A DNA stretch of 64,000 nucleotides. It comes from Cohnella rhizoplanae. Its GTDB lineage: Bacteria > Bacillota > Bacilli > Paenibacillales > Paenibacillaceae. Position 1 is the first letter of the stretch. The number at the start of each line of letters is the position of its first letter. This document shows positions 17,531 to 25,598 of the stretch, in pieces. The notes below the pieces were generated by a model. It did not search any database, had not been told where the DNA came from, and saw nothing but the letters and a program-made list of their open reading frames with translations. Made by a program: the position numbers and the translations under genes. The DNA is taken from NCBI RefSeq assembly GCF_948329515.1, contig NZ_CAOJCN010000005.1, forward strand, positions 186,001 to 250,000. The letters are read 5' to 3'.

Positions 17531-18494
17531 AATAATCCCTCCTCACCTTGGCTTCGCGAGCCAATTCCAGCTGCATATGCCCCGGCTCGCCCAGCTGATG
17601 CCGGACGGACGTCACGAACAAACGCTGCCCATCTAATTCGACCAGGTCCCCCGCCCGTATCAGATTGATATCGAGCGCCGTTACCGACATCGTTTCCTGC
17701 AACCCCAGCAGCAGCGGCTCCGCCGCCTTGCGCGCCTGTGCGTGCGTCTCGATCACGCAGTCCTGCAGCACCTTCTGCAGCGTGCCGTACTTGTCGATCT
17801 CGCCTTTGACGATTGCCAGCACCGGAGACAGCTTCGTCTCGCTCCCCTCGCTGCCGAGCACTTTCACCTGCGTTACGGCACCCTCGAGCGTTCGTTTCTG
17901 ACTGACCGATTCCAGCGACTCCAACTGCCAAACGACCTCGTTGCCCCCCAGCTTAACGAGCGTCAGCCCGCTTGGCGTCATGCGCGGACGGTACAGCTCG
18001 CCGCCCTTGCTCGCCGTCTCCTTCAAATCCTCGAGAATCATGCTGAAAATCGACTGGCTGCGCTTGACGCTGCGCTTGAGCTTGATGTTTGTGTCCGGCA
18101 GCGCTGCAAGCGGAATGTTCCAGCCTGAAGCATAGGACGCCAGCCGCTCCGCTGCCGTCTGACCGTCCGGCATCAGCCGCTCGTCCTCCGACTTGGACAG
18201 GTACAACGTCCTGTCGTAAGCCGTGACGTTCAGATGCTTCCCGCTGCCCGCCGAACGCTCGCTCTCGCACTCCCACACGAGCGCTGGATGAAGCAAATAG
18301 GCCAAGCCTGATGCCCCGTAAGGCACGCCCGAGATGCGAATCTCTTGACCCGGCTCGATCGCCGGCAGTCCCGGTCGAACCGTCAGGCGAATGTTCGCGC
18401 GGTAAGCGATCTCCTCCAGCGAATCTTCCAGCGTGATTTCTTCCGCCAGATCTCCCAAATAATACTTCCCATCCAAAACCACCTCGTAGCTCAC
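17523..18494 (-). CDS. xkdQ: baseplate hub protein XkdQ-like
   Basis: A 323-residue protein of the XkdQ/gpD-like hub family. The N-terminus (YEVVLDGKYYLGDLAEEITLEDSLEEIAYRA) and the C-terminal turn NLIRAGDLVELDGQRLFVTSVRHQL are characteristic. Three copies form the ring that joins tube and spike. The GTG at 18494 is taken as the start because the family sequence begins there and it overlaps the XkdP stop (GTGA). Longer in-frame readings run back into the XkdP gene and would be shadows. Confidence 0.88.
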   Translation of the reverse strand: MSYEVVLDGKYYLGDLAEEITLEDSLEEIAYRANIRLTVRPGLPAIEPGQEIRISGVPYGASGLAYLLHPALVWECESERSAGSGKHLNVTAYDRTLYLSKSEDERLMPDGQTAAERLASYASGWNIPLAALPDTNIKLKRSVKRSQSIFSMILEDLKETASKGGELYRPRMTPSGLTLVKLGGNEVVWQLESLESVSQKRTLEGAVTQVKVLGSEGSETKLSPVLAIVKGEIDKYGTLQKVLQDCVIETHAQARKAAEPLLLGLQETMSVTALDINLIRAGDLVELDGQRLFVTSVRHQLGEPGHMQLELAREAKVRRDYCG

Positions 18495-19081
18495 GGCATC
18501 ACCAGCTTCTGTCCCGGACGGATCAGGCCCGGGTCGCTGCCGATCAGCGCTTTGTTTTTCGCGTAAATCTCGGTCCATCTCGCACTGCTGCCGAGTTCTA
18601 GCTTTGCTATGGCATAGAGCGTGTCGCCTTGGCGAACCGCGTATGTCTTCGGGACCGGCTTCATATCCGTGCGGACAGCAGCGCCAGACGACGGCGAAGT
18701 CCGGACCTTCGGCTCCCGCCAAGTGCGAATCGCGATATCGAAATAGATGTCGCCAGGCTCCCCACCCCGCAAGCTGGTCGTGTGGGAGGAGATGTAGCCG
18801 AGTATGTTAACGCCGGCTCCCGTAATGAGAAGGTGAACCGGCTGCTTGCTGACCAAGTAGCTCGTGAGCAGGTTCATTGAGCCGATCGGATCCTTGTCCG
18901 CCGGAAAAAAGGAGGAAAACGAAATCTCCTTCAGCTTCTCTTCCTGCGCCATATCCACCTCGCCAAGCGAGAGGATATTGACCGTTTCGAGCTGTTTCTC
19001 GCGCCGAATCGAGACCTCTTCCGGATTGACGGGAAAATGGAAAATGTTTTTAGCGGATGCGTCTTTCAGAATAAATTCCAC
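18491..19081 (-). CDS. xkdP: LysM tail protein XkdP-like
   Basis: A 196-residue protein. Residues 1-130 form the contractile-injection-system hub or tape-measure-cap domain (FPVNPEEVSIRREKQLETVNI). Residues 145-196 are a LysM domain (KTYAVRQGDTLYAIAKLELG ... IRPGQKLVMP), which would bind peptidoglycan. In PBSX the homologue lies between tape measure and XkdQ, as here. The GTG start has AAGGAGG 6 bases upstream. Confidence 0.9.
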   Translation of the reverse strand: MEFILKDASAKNIFHFPVNPEEVSIRREKQLETVNILSLGEVDMAQEEKLKEISFSSFFPADKDPIGSMNLLTSYLVSKQPVHLLITGAGVNILGYISSHTTSLRGGEPGDIYFDIAIRTWREPKVRTSPSSGAAVRTDMKPVPKTYAVRQGDTLYAIAKLELGSSARWTEIYAKNKALIGSDPGLIRPGQKLVMP

Positions 19082-19114
19082 GCTTCTCCTCCTTCCGCCG
19101 CGCGGTCTTCTATA

Positions 19115-20968
19115 TTAAGGCCGGTTCTCCAGCGTCTGCCGGATCGAGGCCGAAAGTCGGGTGCTGATCTGAGCCGTGATGGCGTTGTAGTCGATCTCGG
19201 TCTCCTTGACCGTCAGTTGGACGGCGCCTGCGGGGATGTTGATGTTGATGGTTGGGGCAGGCGGATTAGCAGGTTGACGAAGGGGATTCTGCTGGACCGT
19301 AGGGGTCACAGGCAATCTCCGGACGGTCGCTTGATTAAGAAGCGAGGTAGAAGAAGCGCCTACGGCAGCAGGTGCGGTTGGTCCGTTCAACCTGCTCTTA
19401 AACCACTCCACGATAGGCAGCAGCCCACCGAGCAAGCCGTTCTGCCCCATCGCGCCAGTGCCCGATCGTCCTAATGTTGCACCCATTCCGAGGCCGCCCA
19501 AGGCGAACGCTTGCATTTGAGGTGCTGCCGCGAACGCTTTCGGATTTCCCGGCGTCTGGAAGATGCCTGCGGCTTTGCGTAGGGGACTGACATTCAAGCC
19601 TAGCGATGCGTCTGCGAGCGAATGGGCGGGCGTTTTGGACGGCCCTTTATCGTCAGCGCTTTTTACTGGAAGAGTAAGCTGGCTTGAGGCAGCAAGCACT
19701 TCATCTGAATTCGCTTCTTTATTCTTAGATTTCTTCTTTCCCAGCCCGCGAACCCATTTTGCTCCGCTAGTAACCCAGCCCTGCACGGCTTTCCCGACTT
19801 TGCCTTCGGCAAGCTTCTCGCCTACGTAACCGCCGACCAGACCGCCCACTAATGTACCAGCTCCTGGCACTATAGAACCCAGCGCTGCGCCGATCGCGGT
19901 TCCGGCAGCGTTGCCGGCAGCCCCGCGAACCAATTTATTGCGCTCTTCTCCGGGCTTAGCCGACGCAATGGATGCAGCCGTTGTGATATAGCCGAGCGGT
20001 TTGACCCACTTGCCTGCTGTCTTTAATAGCTTGGATCCTGCTAGCTTAGGAACCGGATTATTCATGGCCTGCGATAGGGTTCGTTGGCTGCTTGTCCCTG
20101 TAAAGCCGCGTTTGGACGAGGAGAAACCTCGGCTCTTTTCACTTGGCGACAAGGAACGTTTTTCAGGGATCGAGTTTGTCGGGGCCCCGTTCGAAGGTAC
20201 GATTCCGCTGCCGGGTCCGCCGCCCATCCAATTTTTAGTTTTGTTAATGGCCTTTTTGCCGAATTCGATGGTGCTTTTGCCGAGATCTTTGAATCTAGTT
20301 GCTAAAGGCTTACGGGAGCTTGGCATGGGTCGTTCTTTTGAGTCTAAAATGGTTCCTTCCGGATGTTGCTTATTGTTCGAAGAAGCCGGATCAGATCCTC
20401 TGCCTGCTTTCCTTTCTAGGCGATCTTTTCGTTTGTCTCCAAGATAATTACCGAAATATCCCCCGATTGTGCCGCTGATAATATTTGATACTAAATCTAC
20501 AGCAGATTGAGCCCAGTTAACTGTATTGTCTGAGTTGTTTGAGTCACCTGAACTGTCCTTCCCTCCAGACACAGCCACCTTCACCCGCATCCCCTCAAGC
20601 GCCGCCTGCACCTTCGCTATCAAAGCAGTCGGATCAAGCGCAGCCTCAAAGCTGCTGCTGAAGCTCTTTCCAGCTTCGAGACCTGCACTCGAAAAAATAG
20701 AAGAGTCCAGCGCAAGATCGATCTTAGTAGTGACTGGAACGATCCATTGCAATTTGGTCAGCGAATCCAGACTCGCACGTATCCGCTTGATCGGCTCGCA
20801 CAAACAATCGCTCAGCCGAATCGGAATCACGACCCGCATCCGCGACAGCCGGTCCACCCGCCGCTGGATGCTCTCCATGTACCGGTCCACCGTACGCAGC
20901 AGCGTCACGTTCTCCTTCAAGCCGTCGGCATCGATAATGTAATCGTAAGGCACAGCGTTTTCCGCCAT
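19115..20968 (-). CDS. tape measure protein (short)
   Basis: A 617-residue protein between the tail chaperone and XkdP genes, the fixed position of the tape measure. The N-terminus is helical (GLKENVTLLRTVDRYMESIQRRV). The middle is basic and Ser/Lys-rich, a Gly/Ala-rich hydrophobic stretch lies near 355-390 (AAGNAAGTAIGAALGSIVPG), and the C-terminus is beta-like then helical. At roughly 0.15 nm per residue it would set a tail near 90 nm. It is about half the length of PBSX XkdO. Much of the central DNA is AT-richer than its neighbours. The start has AAGGAGG 11 bases upstream. Confidence 0.8.
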   Translation of the reverse strand: MAENAVPYDYIIDADGLKENVTLLRTVDRYMESIQRRVDRLSRMRVVIPIRLSDCLCEPIKRIRASLDSLTKLQWIVPVTTKIDLALDSSIFSSAGLEAGKSFSSSFEAALDPTALIAKVQAALEGMRVKVAVSGGKDSSGDSNNSDNTVNWAQSAVDLVSNIISGTIGGYFGNYLGDKRKDRLERKAGRGSDPASSNNKQHPEGTILDSKERPMPSSRKPLATRFKDLGKSTIEFGKKAINKTKNWMGGGPGSGIVPSNGAPTNSIPEKRSLSPSEKSRGFSSSKRGFTGTSSQRTLSQAMNNPVPKLAGSKLLKTAGKWVKPLGYITTAASIASAKPGEERNKLVRGAAGNAAGTAIGAALGSIVPGAGTLVGGLVGGYVGEKLAEGKVGKAVQGWVTSGAKWVRGLGKKKSKNKEANSDEVLAASSQLTLPVKSADDKGPSKTPAHSLADASLGLNVSPLRKAAGIFQTPGNPKAFAAAPQMQAFALGGLGMGATLGRSGTGAMGQNGLLGGLLPIVEWFKSRLNGPTAPAAVGASSTSLLNQATVRRLPVTPTVQQNPLRQPANPPAPTININIPAGAVQLTVKETEIDYNAITAQISTRLSASIRQTLENRP

Positions 20969-20975
20969 ATGTCGC

Positions 20976-21146
20976 CTAACCTCCTTTCCCGCCGTTCTGC
21001 CCGCGCTCGGCCGCGAGCTCGAGCTCCATGCTCGCCATCAAAAACAGCTGCTCCCCTCGCGGAAGCAGCCAGAACTGTCCGGGACGCAGATGGTGCCGGA
21101 CCCAGATGGCATGGAGCATGCCGGCCAGCGCCCCGGAGGCGATCAG
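20976..21146 (-). CDS. -1 frameshift extension of the tail assembly chaperone (gpGT-like)
   Basis: The -1 frame is open for 56 codons from base 21146 to the TAG at 20976-20978 (beginning LIASGALAGMLHAIWVRHHL). It has no start of its own with a ribosome binding site. It is entered by slipping on the heptamer at 21146-21152, which lies directly before the zero-frame stop. Fusion with the 140-residue upstream product gives about 196 residues. This copies the gpG/gpGT arrangement known between tube and tape measure genes of many tailed phages. Confidence 0.75.
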   Translation of the reverse strand: MIASGALAGMLHAIWVRHHLRPGQFWLLPRGEQLFLMASMELELAAERGQNGGKGG

Positions 21147-21565
21147 TTTTTTACGTCTTCGAGCTCCGTGTTGAACCCGGAGAGGTCGAGCACGACGTCG
21201 CCCAGCGCCGACAGTTCGCCCGCCAGCAGGATGCGCTTCACGACTTCCTCCGCGCTGCTCGCGCTGTACTTGGACAGCAGCTTGCCATCGCCCCAGGCCG
21301 GCGTGACGGTCGCCGCCGCGATGAGCGACACGTTGAACAGCTCTTCGTCGAGCCGTTCAACCGTATGTCCCCGCTTCTCCTTGCGCTCCGTGCACCGTTC
21401 GCGAATGCCGAACACTTGCTTGCCCGTCAGCCCCCTGATCTTGACCGGGATGCCCAGCCGCTCCAGCAGCACCGTGCGCTCCGGCAGCGTGTCCGCGTCG
21501 AGCAAGCGCTGCAGTACCTGCTCCTCCGTCATTTGACCGTAATCGATCGTCATCGCGCGATCCAT
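21143..21565 (-). CDS. xkdN: tail assembly chaperone, XkdN-like
   Basis: A 140-residue XkdN-like protein. Family features are the helical N-terminus (MTEEQVLQRLLDADTLPERT), then RLGIPVKIRGLTGKQVFGIRERC, and NVSLIAAATVTPAWGDGKLL. It lies between tube and tape measure, where gpG-type chaperones coat the tape measure during assembly. The last codons read GTA AAA AAC TGA, so the stop follows a slippery heptamer immediately. The start could be 21565 or the ATG at 21553; GAGGGGAG lies just upstream of both. Confidence 0.88.
   Translation of the reverse strand: MDRAMTIDYGQMTEEQVLQRLLDADTLPERTVLLERLGIPVKIRGLTGKQVFGIRERCTERKEKRGHTVERLDEELFNVSLIAAATVTPAWGDGKLLSKYSASSAEEVVKRILLAGELSALGDVVLDLSGFNTELEDVKN
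21146..21152 (-). promoter_or_regulatory. slippery heptamer A AAA AAC for -1 frameshifting
   Basis: On the minus strand the sequence is A-AAA-AAC in phase with the chaperone frame, followed at once by TGA. It fits the X-XXY-YYZ rule for -1 frameshifting, and the -1 frame beyond it is open for 56 codons. Confidence 0.75.
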
Positions 21566-21643
21566 CTCCCCTCGGCTCCCGCGTTCGTACCGGACAAGCG
21601 CATACGCGCCTGCCCGTTCGCCGCATAGCCATCTTCGTTAAAA

Positions 21644-22051
21644 TTAGTTCGCCACGATCGGATCGAGCAGCTCGTAGCCCTCGAACGTGAACGCCGTCTC
21701 CTCGGCGACTTCTTCGCCCGCCGTCCAGTTGGCCAACTGCAGCTTGTCCGCCACGCAGTTCACCAGCCGGATGCGCTCGAAGCCATAGGCTTCCGGATCG
21801 GACAGCTTGTTAATGATCTCGAACTTGGCGAAGCCGCGCGCGATCATGTCGCTCGTCACCTTGTAGCCGCTCATCGTGCCTGTACCTTTTTTCGCGCCGA
21901 GCTTGTGCGTCGTCCACTCCGAACCGGCGAGCTTGAGCTCGCGCTTCTCCACCTCGACCGAAGCCTCCAGGTGGTTGATGTTCGTCTGCCAGTTGCCGTT
22001 GATGAATACTTGTCCGTAGGTACCGAGAATCGCTCTTGTCGGATCCATCAT
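21644..22051 (-). CDS. xkdM: tail tube protein XkdM-like
   Basis: A 135-residue tail tube protein of the XkdM/DUF2001 family. It has GTYGQVFINGNWQTNINHLEA at the N-terminus, KGTGTMSGYKVTSDMIARG in the middle and TFEGYELLDPI at the end. It polymerises inside the sheath as the inner tube. The start is an ATG pair at 22051 and 22048 with GGGGGAT upstream. The next gene downstream is the tail chaperone. Confidence 0.93.
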   Translation of the reverse strand: MMDPTRAILGTYGQVFINGNWQTNINHLEASVEVEKRELKLAGSEWTTHKLGAKKGTGTMSGYKVTSDMIARGFAKFEIINKLSDPEAYGFERIRLVNCVADKLQLANWTAGEEVAEETAFTFEGYELLDPIVAN

Positions 22052-22066
22052 GTCCGTTATCCCCCT

Positions 22067-23515
22067 TTATTGCACGATAAACGTGCCGAAAATTTGTTCG
22101 ACCACATCGGTCAGACGCGCTTCCCACTTCAGGAACACCTGATCCGGCGCCGCGGGAACCGAAGCGTCGATCGCGACAGCGTAACCCGTCGCCTCGATGA
22201 CGCCGGCTTGCGCGAGTCCGGCCATATATTGCTTGCACGCGCCGATCAGCGCCAGACGGCCCTCCTCGGTGTTGTTCACCTTGCCGATGTACTGGTCCTC
22301 TGCCGTCCGCTGGAGATCGCCGTTCACGCTGTCGAGCACGCGGATCGTACGGATCTTCTTCCAGGCGGCGTTCTGGCCCTCGCCCAGCGTCACCAGACTG
22401 TTCACGCCGCGCAGCGTCTTGACGAGACGCCCGTCGTGAACCAGCAGGAACACGCCGCCGAGGACCGCCTGCTCCTGCTCGGAGCGGGTCCACCTGCGCA
22501 CGACGTCCCGGAACGGGGAAGACGCATACGTCGTCGACGCATTCAGGGGCTGACCTGCGATGAGACCCGCGGCATAGGCCGCTACTTGAGCGGAGCTGTA
22601 TTCGGTGTCGCCGAGCAGCGCGCCCGTCCCCACGTTGACGACCCCCTCGTGGTTGAAGGAGGCGCTGCGCTGCGCGGCTTTGCCGACAGCGTCCGCCGCC
22701 TTGTCGTCCGCCAGCGTGCCGCCGAGGACGGCGATGACGCCATGGCCTTCGCCGCGAATGCGATCGACCCAGGCGACGACGCTGGCATGCAGCTGGGCGT
22801 CGGTCACGCCGTCCAGGGCGATCGCGCCAAACGTCTGGGTCTCTAAGGCGGACAGCGCGTTCACGTAGTCCGCATTGGCGATGCCCGAGATGCCAGACGC
22901 GCCGCCGGTCAGTGCGGCGCCGGCGACGGGCGCGAGCGAGCCGCTGCCGCTGGCGACCTTCGATGCGGTCACCCACACGTTGGCCGTGTCCTCATTGATC
23001 GCATCGACGGCATCCTGTACGGCGCCGTCCGCGAAGGTGAACGTGCGCAGCAAGAATGAACCTTCATACAGCTTGATGTCCTTCTTGGCTGCATCCGCAG
23101 GATTGGCCTGGACCGTTACCTTGAAATTGTTGCCTCGCGCGCCGGTCTGCTTGGCCTCGAGCTTGAGTACGTCAACTGGCGTTCCTGCGCTGTCTTTCAG
23201 AACTTTTGAAGCCTTCGCGTCCGTACCGTCCGACAACCGGTAGGCGAGCACCTTGCTCGCGCCGCCGAGCAGCGCGAAGCGCAGCGAGGTATACGCCGTC
23301 GCCCCGCCCGTCTCGTCTGCCGAATAGAACCTCGCGATATCGGCTTCGCTCGTCACCTCCGCGAATTGCCGTACCGGCCCCCAATGCGCCTTGACCGGGA
23401 TCGCGACCACGCCGCGCTCTCCCGCTTGCACCGCCGCCGCTGCCGCCGAGCGGAATGCCATATAGAAGCCGGGCAATACCGGCAGATCCGTCTGATTCCA
23501 AGTGCCTCCAGCCAT
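22067..23515 (-). CDS. xkdK: contractile tail sheath protein XkdK-like
   Basis: A 482-residue tail sheath protein. It shows the N-terminal arm MAGGTWNQTDLPVLPGFYMAF, the GVVAIPVKAHWGPV segment and the C-terminal sheath domain with VRRWTRSEQEQAVLGGVFLL, FKTLRGVNSL-like (here VKTLRGVNSLVTL) and RTIRVLDSVNGDLQ. The presence of a sheath makes this a contractile (R-type) rather than flexible tail. It starts 2 bases after the preceding gene. Confidence 0.95.
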   Translation of the reverse strand: MAGGTWNQTDLPVLPGFYMAFRSAAAAAVQAGERGVVAIPVKAHWGPVRQFAEVTSEADIARFYSADETGGATAYTSLRFALLGGASKVLAYRLSDGTDAKASKVLKDSAGTPVDVLKLEAKQTGARGNNFKVTVQANPADAAKKDIKLYEGSFLLRTFTFADGAVQDAVDAINEDTANVWVTASKVASGSGSLAPVAGAALTGGASGISGIANADYVNALSALETQTFGAIALDGVTDAQLHASVVAWVDRIRGEGHGVIAVLGGTLADDKAADAVGKAAQRSASFNHEGVVNVGTGALLGDTEYSSAQVAAYAAGLIAGQPLNASTTYASSPFRDVVRRWTRSEQEQAVLGGVFLLVHDGRLVKTLRGVNSLVTLGEGQNAAWKKIRTIRVLDSVNGDLQRTAEDQYIGKVNNTEEGRLALIGACKQYMAGLAQAGVIEATGYAVAIDASVPAAPDQVFLKWEARLTDVVEQIFGTFIVQ

Positions 23516-23517
23516 GC

Positions 23518-23715
23518 TCAGTTCACCTTCCTGTTCATAAAGTTTTGGACGAGCGCATTCGCGCTCTCGATCGTTAAGCCTGCATCGACGTTCGCGCCAT
23601 GCAGCGCTCCTTGCGCCACTTCCGGCTTCACGCCGAACAGTTCTTGCGCGTAGGCGATCAGCTCTTCCTTGCCGTACGCGGCGATCGCTTCATCGCTATG
23701 CTTTTTCCCGGCCAT
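23518..23715 (-). CDS. small conserved tail-locus protein
   Basis: A 65-residue helical protein (KEELIAYAQELFGVKPEVAQGAL) lying directly before the sheath gene and after the tail terminator. Small genes occupy the same slot in other PBSX-like clusters, but I cannot assign a function. The ATG at 23715 has GAGGTGG 7 bases upstream. Confidence 0.75.
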   Translation of the reverse strand: MAGKKHSDEAIAAYGKEELIAYAQELFGVKPEVAQGALHGANVDAGLTIESANALVQNFMNRKVN

Positions 23716-23728
23716 TGTCCAGCCACCT

Positions 23729-24178
23729 CTACTCTTCGATTTGTCGAAACGATATCTCCCGCATCGGCGGCGCCGTCGCGAACGGACGGCTGCTCTTCCG
23801 GCTCAGCGTCAGGCTCAGCTGCCCCGTGGCGAGCGGATCGACGTTCGCATCAGCGGCCGCTTGCCGCACGAGCAGATAACGCCGGTCCGCCGCATCCAAC
23901 GGCAGCTTGACTGCCTGAGTCAATTCATCCGCCAGCAGCGCTGCCGCATCCGACTGCTCCGCCGCGTCGCGGCCGAGCACATGCCCGGCATATCGCCGCG
24001 TCGTCTCGCCGAAGGCCGCGTTCCCCGTCCTCGTCTCGGCGGCGGTCATACGCCACAATACCGCCGGTCGTTCATAGCTCGCCGGCCACTCGCCGGCGTA
24101 AACGCGCCAAGCTGCATCTCCGAGCGCCTGCTCCGTCCAGCTTGCGAGCGCCGGCAGCCAGCCTTCTTCTCCGCTCAC
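23729..24178 (-). CDS. phage tail terminator family protein
   Basis: A 149-residue protein related to the DUF6838/tail terminator family of PBSX-like elements. It has SWTEQALGDAAWRVYAGEWP at the N-terminus, VLWRMTAAETR in the middle and RYLLVRQAAADANVDPLATG near the end. In a headless particle it would cap the tube end. The GTG at 24178 is chosen over the upstream ATG because AAGGAGAGGG lies in the right place before it. It is the first structural gene of the operon. Confidence 0.75.
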   Translation of the reverse strand: MSGEEGWLPALASWTEQALGDAAWRVYAGEWPASYERPAVLWRMTAAETRTGNAAFGETTRRYAGHVLGRDAAEQSDAAALLADELTQAVKLPLDAADRRYLLVRQAAADANVDPLATGQLSLTLSRKSSRPFATAPPMREISFRQIEE

Positions 24179-24236
24179 CGAAGCTCCCTCTCCTTCATGC
24201 GGCAGACACGGATATGCCATGCAGCATCTATTAATT

Positions 24237-24261
24237 ATGAGAACTCATGTTCGCTTCTCAT
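24237..24261. promoter_or_regulatory. nested palindrome with LexA-like core before the tail operon
   Basis: ATGAGAA (24237-24243) is inverted at 24255-24261 as TTCTCAT. Within it lies GAACTCATGTTCG (24241-24253), which matches 12 of 14 positions of the Bacillales LexA box when the flanking A at 24240 is counted. It lies between the late activator gene and the first tail gene, where an operator or activator site would be expected. Confidence 0.5.
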
Positions 24262-24286
24262 CTATAGGTGGCGATCGTACGACAAG

Positions 24287-24865
24287 CTATCCGACGATGC
24301 TGCCGCCGCCCGGGAGCAGGTTCGATTCGATCTTGCGGCGGGCTCGCAGCAGATAGGTACCGGCGCTGGATTTGCTGATGCGAAGCATCTCGGCCACCTC
24401 CGCCAGCGTGAAGCCTTCCGCCTGCGACAGCCTGAAGCAGTCTTTCTCCCGCTCCGTCAGCCCTCTTAGCGCCCGCTGCAGCGCGAGATTCGCAGCGTCG
24501 GGCTTGTCCTTCTCTACCGGCTGCTTGATCGCCACGGCGCCTCTGCCCTCCAGCACCGCCGCCAGCAGCGACGGATCGGTCGGCGCTTCGCGCTGGTAGC
24601 CGGCCCGCCGCTCGATGCCCCTGCGGGTGCCCGGCATGCGCCCCGTCTCCAGCCACTCGATGATATGCGAGCAGCCGGCGATCATGTCGATGACGAGCCT
24701 GCGCTGCCTGTCCAACTCGGACAAGGATGCCCCTGTTTCCTCCTGACTTTGGTCTGCATCCTCAATGGCGCCCATCTCCCTCGTGAGCTTGTCCGCGACG
24801 ATCAGGAGCAGACGCCGCGTCTTTCGGTAGCTCTCGGGCGTCGCTCGGTCTGTGTTCTGATCCAT
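24287..24865 (-). CDS. xpf: Xpf-like sigma factor-related late activator
   Basis: A 192-residue protein. The C-terminal 60 residues form a sigma-70 region 4-like helix-turn-helix (LRGLTEREKDCFRLSQAEGF, LAEVAEMLRISKSSAGTYLL). The N-terminal part is helical and carries no sigma region 2. PBSX Xpf has this layout and directs transcription of the PBSX late operon; the position at the head of the tail genes supports the same job here. The ATG at 24865 follows GAGGTG with 6 bases between; an in-frame GTG three codons earlier is less likely. Confidence 0.82.
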   Translation of the reverse strand: MDQNTDRATPESYRKTRRLLLIVADKLTREMGAIEDADQSQEETGASLSELDRQRRLVIDMIAGCSHIIEWLETGRMPGTRRGIERRAGYQREAPTDPSLLAAVLEGRGAVAIKQPVEKDKPDAANLALQRALRGLTEREKDCFRLSQAEGFTLAEVAEMLRISKSSAGTYLLRARRKIESNLLPGGGSIVG

Positions 24866-24988
24866 ATACCGCACCTCGCTTTACCAAATTGGCAAAATAC
24901 GAACCTAAGCCTGCAAATACTTCTATTCAAACCGTGACTCTGCGAGTTGATCCTATTCTCTCAACGCAACTGTAATCTCCAATAAACA

Positions 24989-25002
24989 AGAACATAAGTT
25001 CC
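24989..25002. promoter_or_regulatory. LexA-like box downstream of the xpf promoter
   Basis: AGAACATAAGTTCC matches 11 of 14 positions of CGAACRNRYGTTYG, with intact GAAC and GTTC halves. On the minus strand it lies roughly 12-25 bases after the predicted xpf transcription start, a position suited to repression. Confidence 0.5.
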
Positions 25003-25020
25003 TATTTTCGGAGTCACCCT

Positions 25021-25050
25021 ATCATATATTACCAATACGGCAACTGTCAA
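25021..25050 (-). promoter_or_regulatory. sigma-A promoter of xpf
   Basis: On the minus strand TTGACA (25050-25045) is separated by 18 bases from TATGAT (25026-25021). The transcript would start near 25014 and lead into xpf at 24865. Confidence 0.7.
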
Positions 25051-25081
25051 TTCCTATTTTAGAATGGTTATGGGAAAGTAT

Positions 25082-25110
25082 TTGCCACATCGGAAAATTC
25101 CGTATATAAT
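25082..25110 (+). promoter_or_regulatory. sigma-A promoter of xre with internal inverted repeat
   Basis: TTGCCA (25082-25087), a 17-base spacer and TATAAT (25105-25110). The spacer contains CGGAA-AA-TTCCG (25091-25102), a likely operator for autorepression by the Xre protein. Confidence 0.78.
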
Positions 25111-25144
25111 CTACACTAACTCGTTACCGGAAGGATAGATGGTC

Positions 25145-25558
25145 ATGACGTTGGGAAGCCGGCTTAGAGAACGGCGCGAGCGTCTAGGCAAAACGCAGTT
25201 GACGGCCGCCAAGGAACTGGGGATCAGCAATGTCCAGCTGTCGCGTTACGAATCGGACGATCGCAAGCCTGAGCCCGACCTGTTGGGCCGGTTCGCGGAA
25301 TATTACAAGACGACGGCCGACTACCTGCTCGGCTTGACGGGCGATTCGACCATGGACGGTCCCGCTGTCCCAACCTCATCCGCCCCCGCCGCGGAAGCCG
25401 CGGCTTTCGAGGAGTTCATGCGCAATCCGGAGCATGGGCTGTTCTTCAAGGACTACTTGGATGCGCCTGAGGCCAGGCAGGAGGAGATGCTGCGGTTCTG
25501 GACCTTTCTTAGAGAGCAGGAGCGCCTTCGCAAGCCGGGCCGCAATCCCGACGAATAG
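25145..25558 (+). CDS. Xre-family transcriptional repressor
   Basis: A 137-residue regulator. Residues 3-65 are an XRE helix-turn-helix (LGSRLRERRERLGKTQLTAA, LGISNVQLSRYESDDRKPEP, YYKTTADYLLGLTG), followed by a linker and an acidic helical C-terminus. By analogy with PBSX Xre it should hold the divergent tail operon silent. The ATG at 25145 is preferred over the one at 25139 because it sits 9 bases after AAGGA. The ImmA-like protease gene follows after 72 bases. Confidence 0.87.
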   Translation: MTLGSRLRERRERLGKTQLTAAKELGISNVQLSRYESDDRKPEPDLLGRFAEYYKTTADYLLGLTGDSTMDGPAVPTSSAPAAEAAAFEEFMRNPEHGLFFKDYLDAPEARQEEMLRFWTFLREQERLRKPGRNPDE

Positions 25559-25564
25559 CCGCCG

Positions 25565-25587
25565 CGCCCTAACGGGCGTTTATTTTT
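25565..25587 (+). terminator. short hairpin, possible weak terminator after xre
   Basis: CGCCC (25565-25569) pairs with GGGCG (25574-25578) and is followed by TTTATTTTT. The 5-bp stem is short, so it may only attenuate read-through into the protease gene. Confidence 0.45.
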
Positions 25588-25598
25588 CGCCGCTTAAC

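Larger units (their letters stand above)
24951..25060. repeat. three direct repeats TCCTATTYT in the regulator intergenic region
   Basis: TCCTATTCT at 24951, TTCCTATTTT at 24999 and TTCCTATTTT at 25051 recur at about 50-base intervals between the divergent xpf and xre genes. They may be repressor sites. The rest of this gap is AT-rich and carries the two promoters listed separately. Confidence 0.5.
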
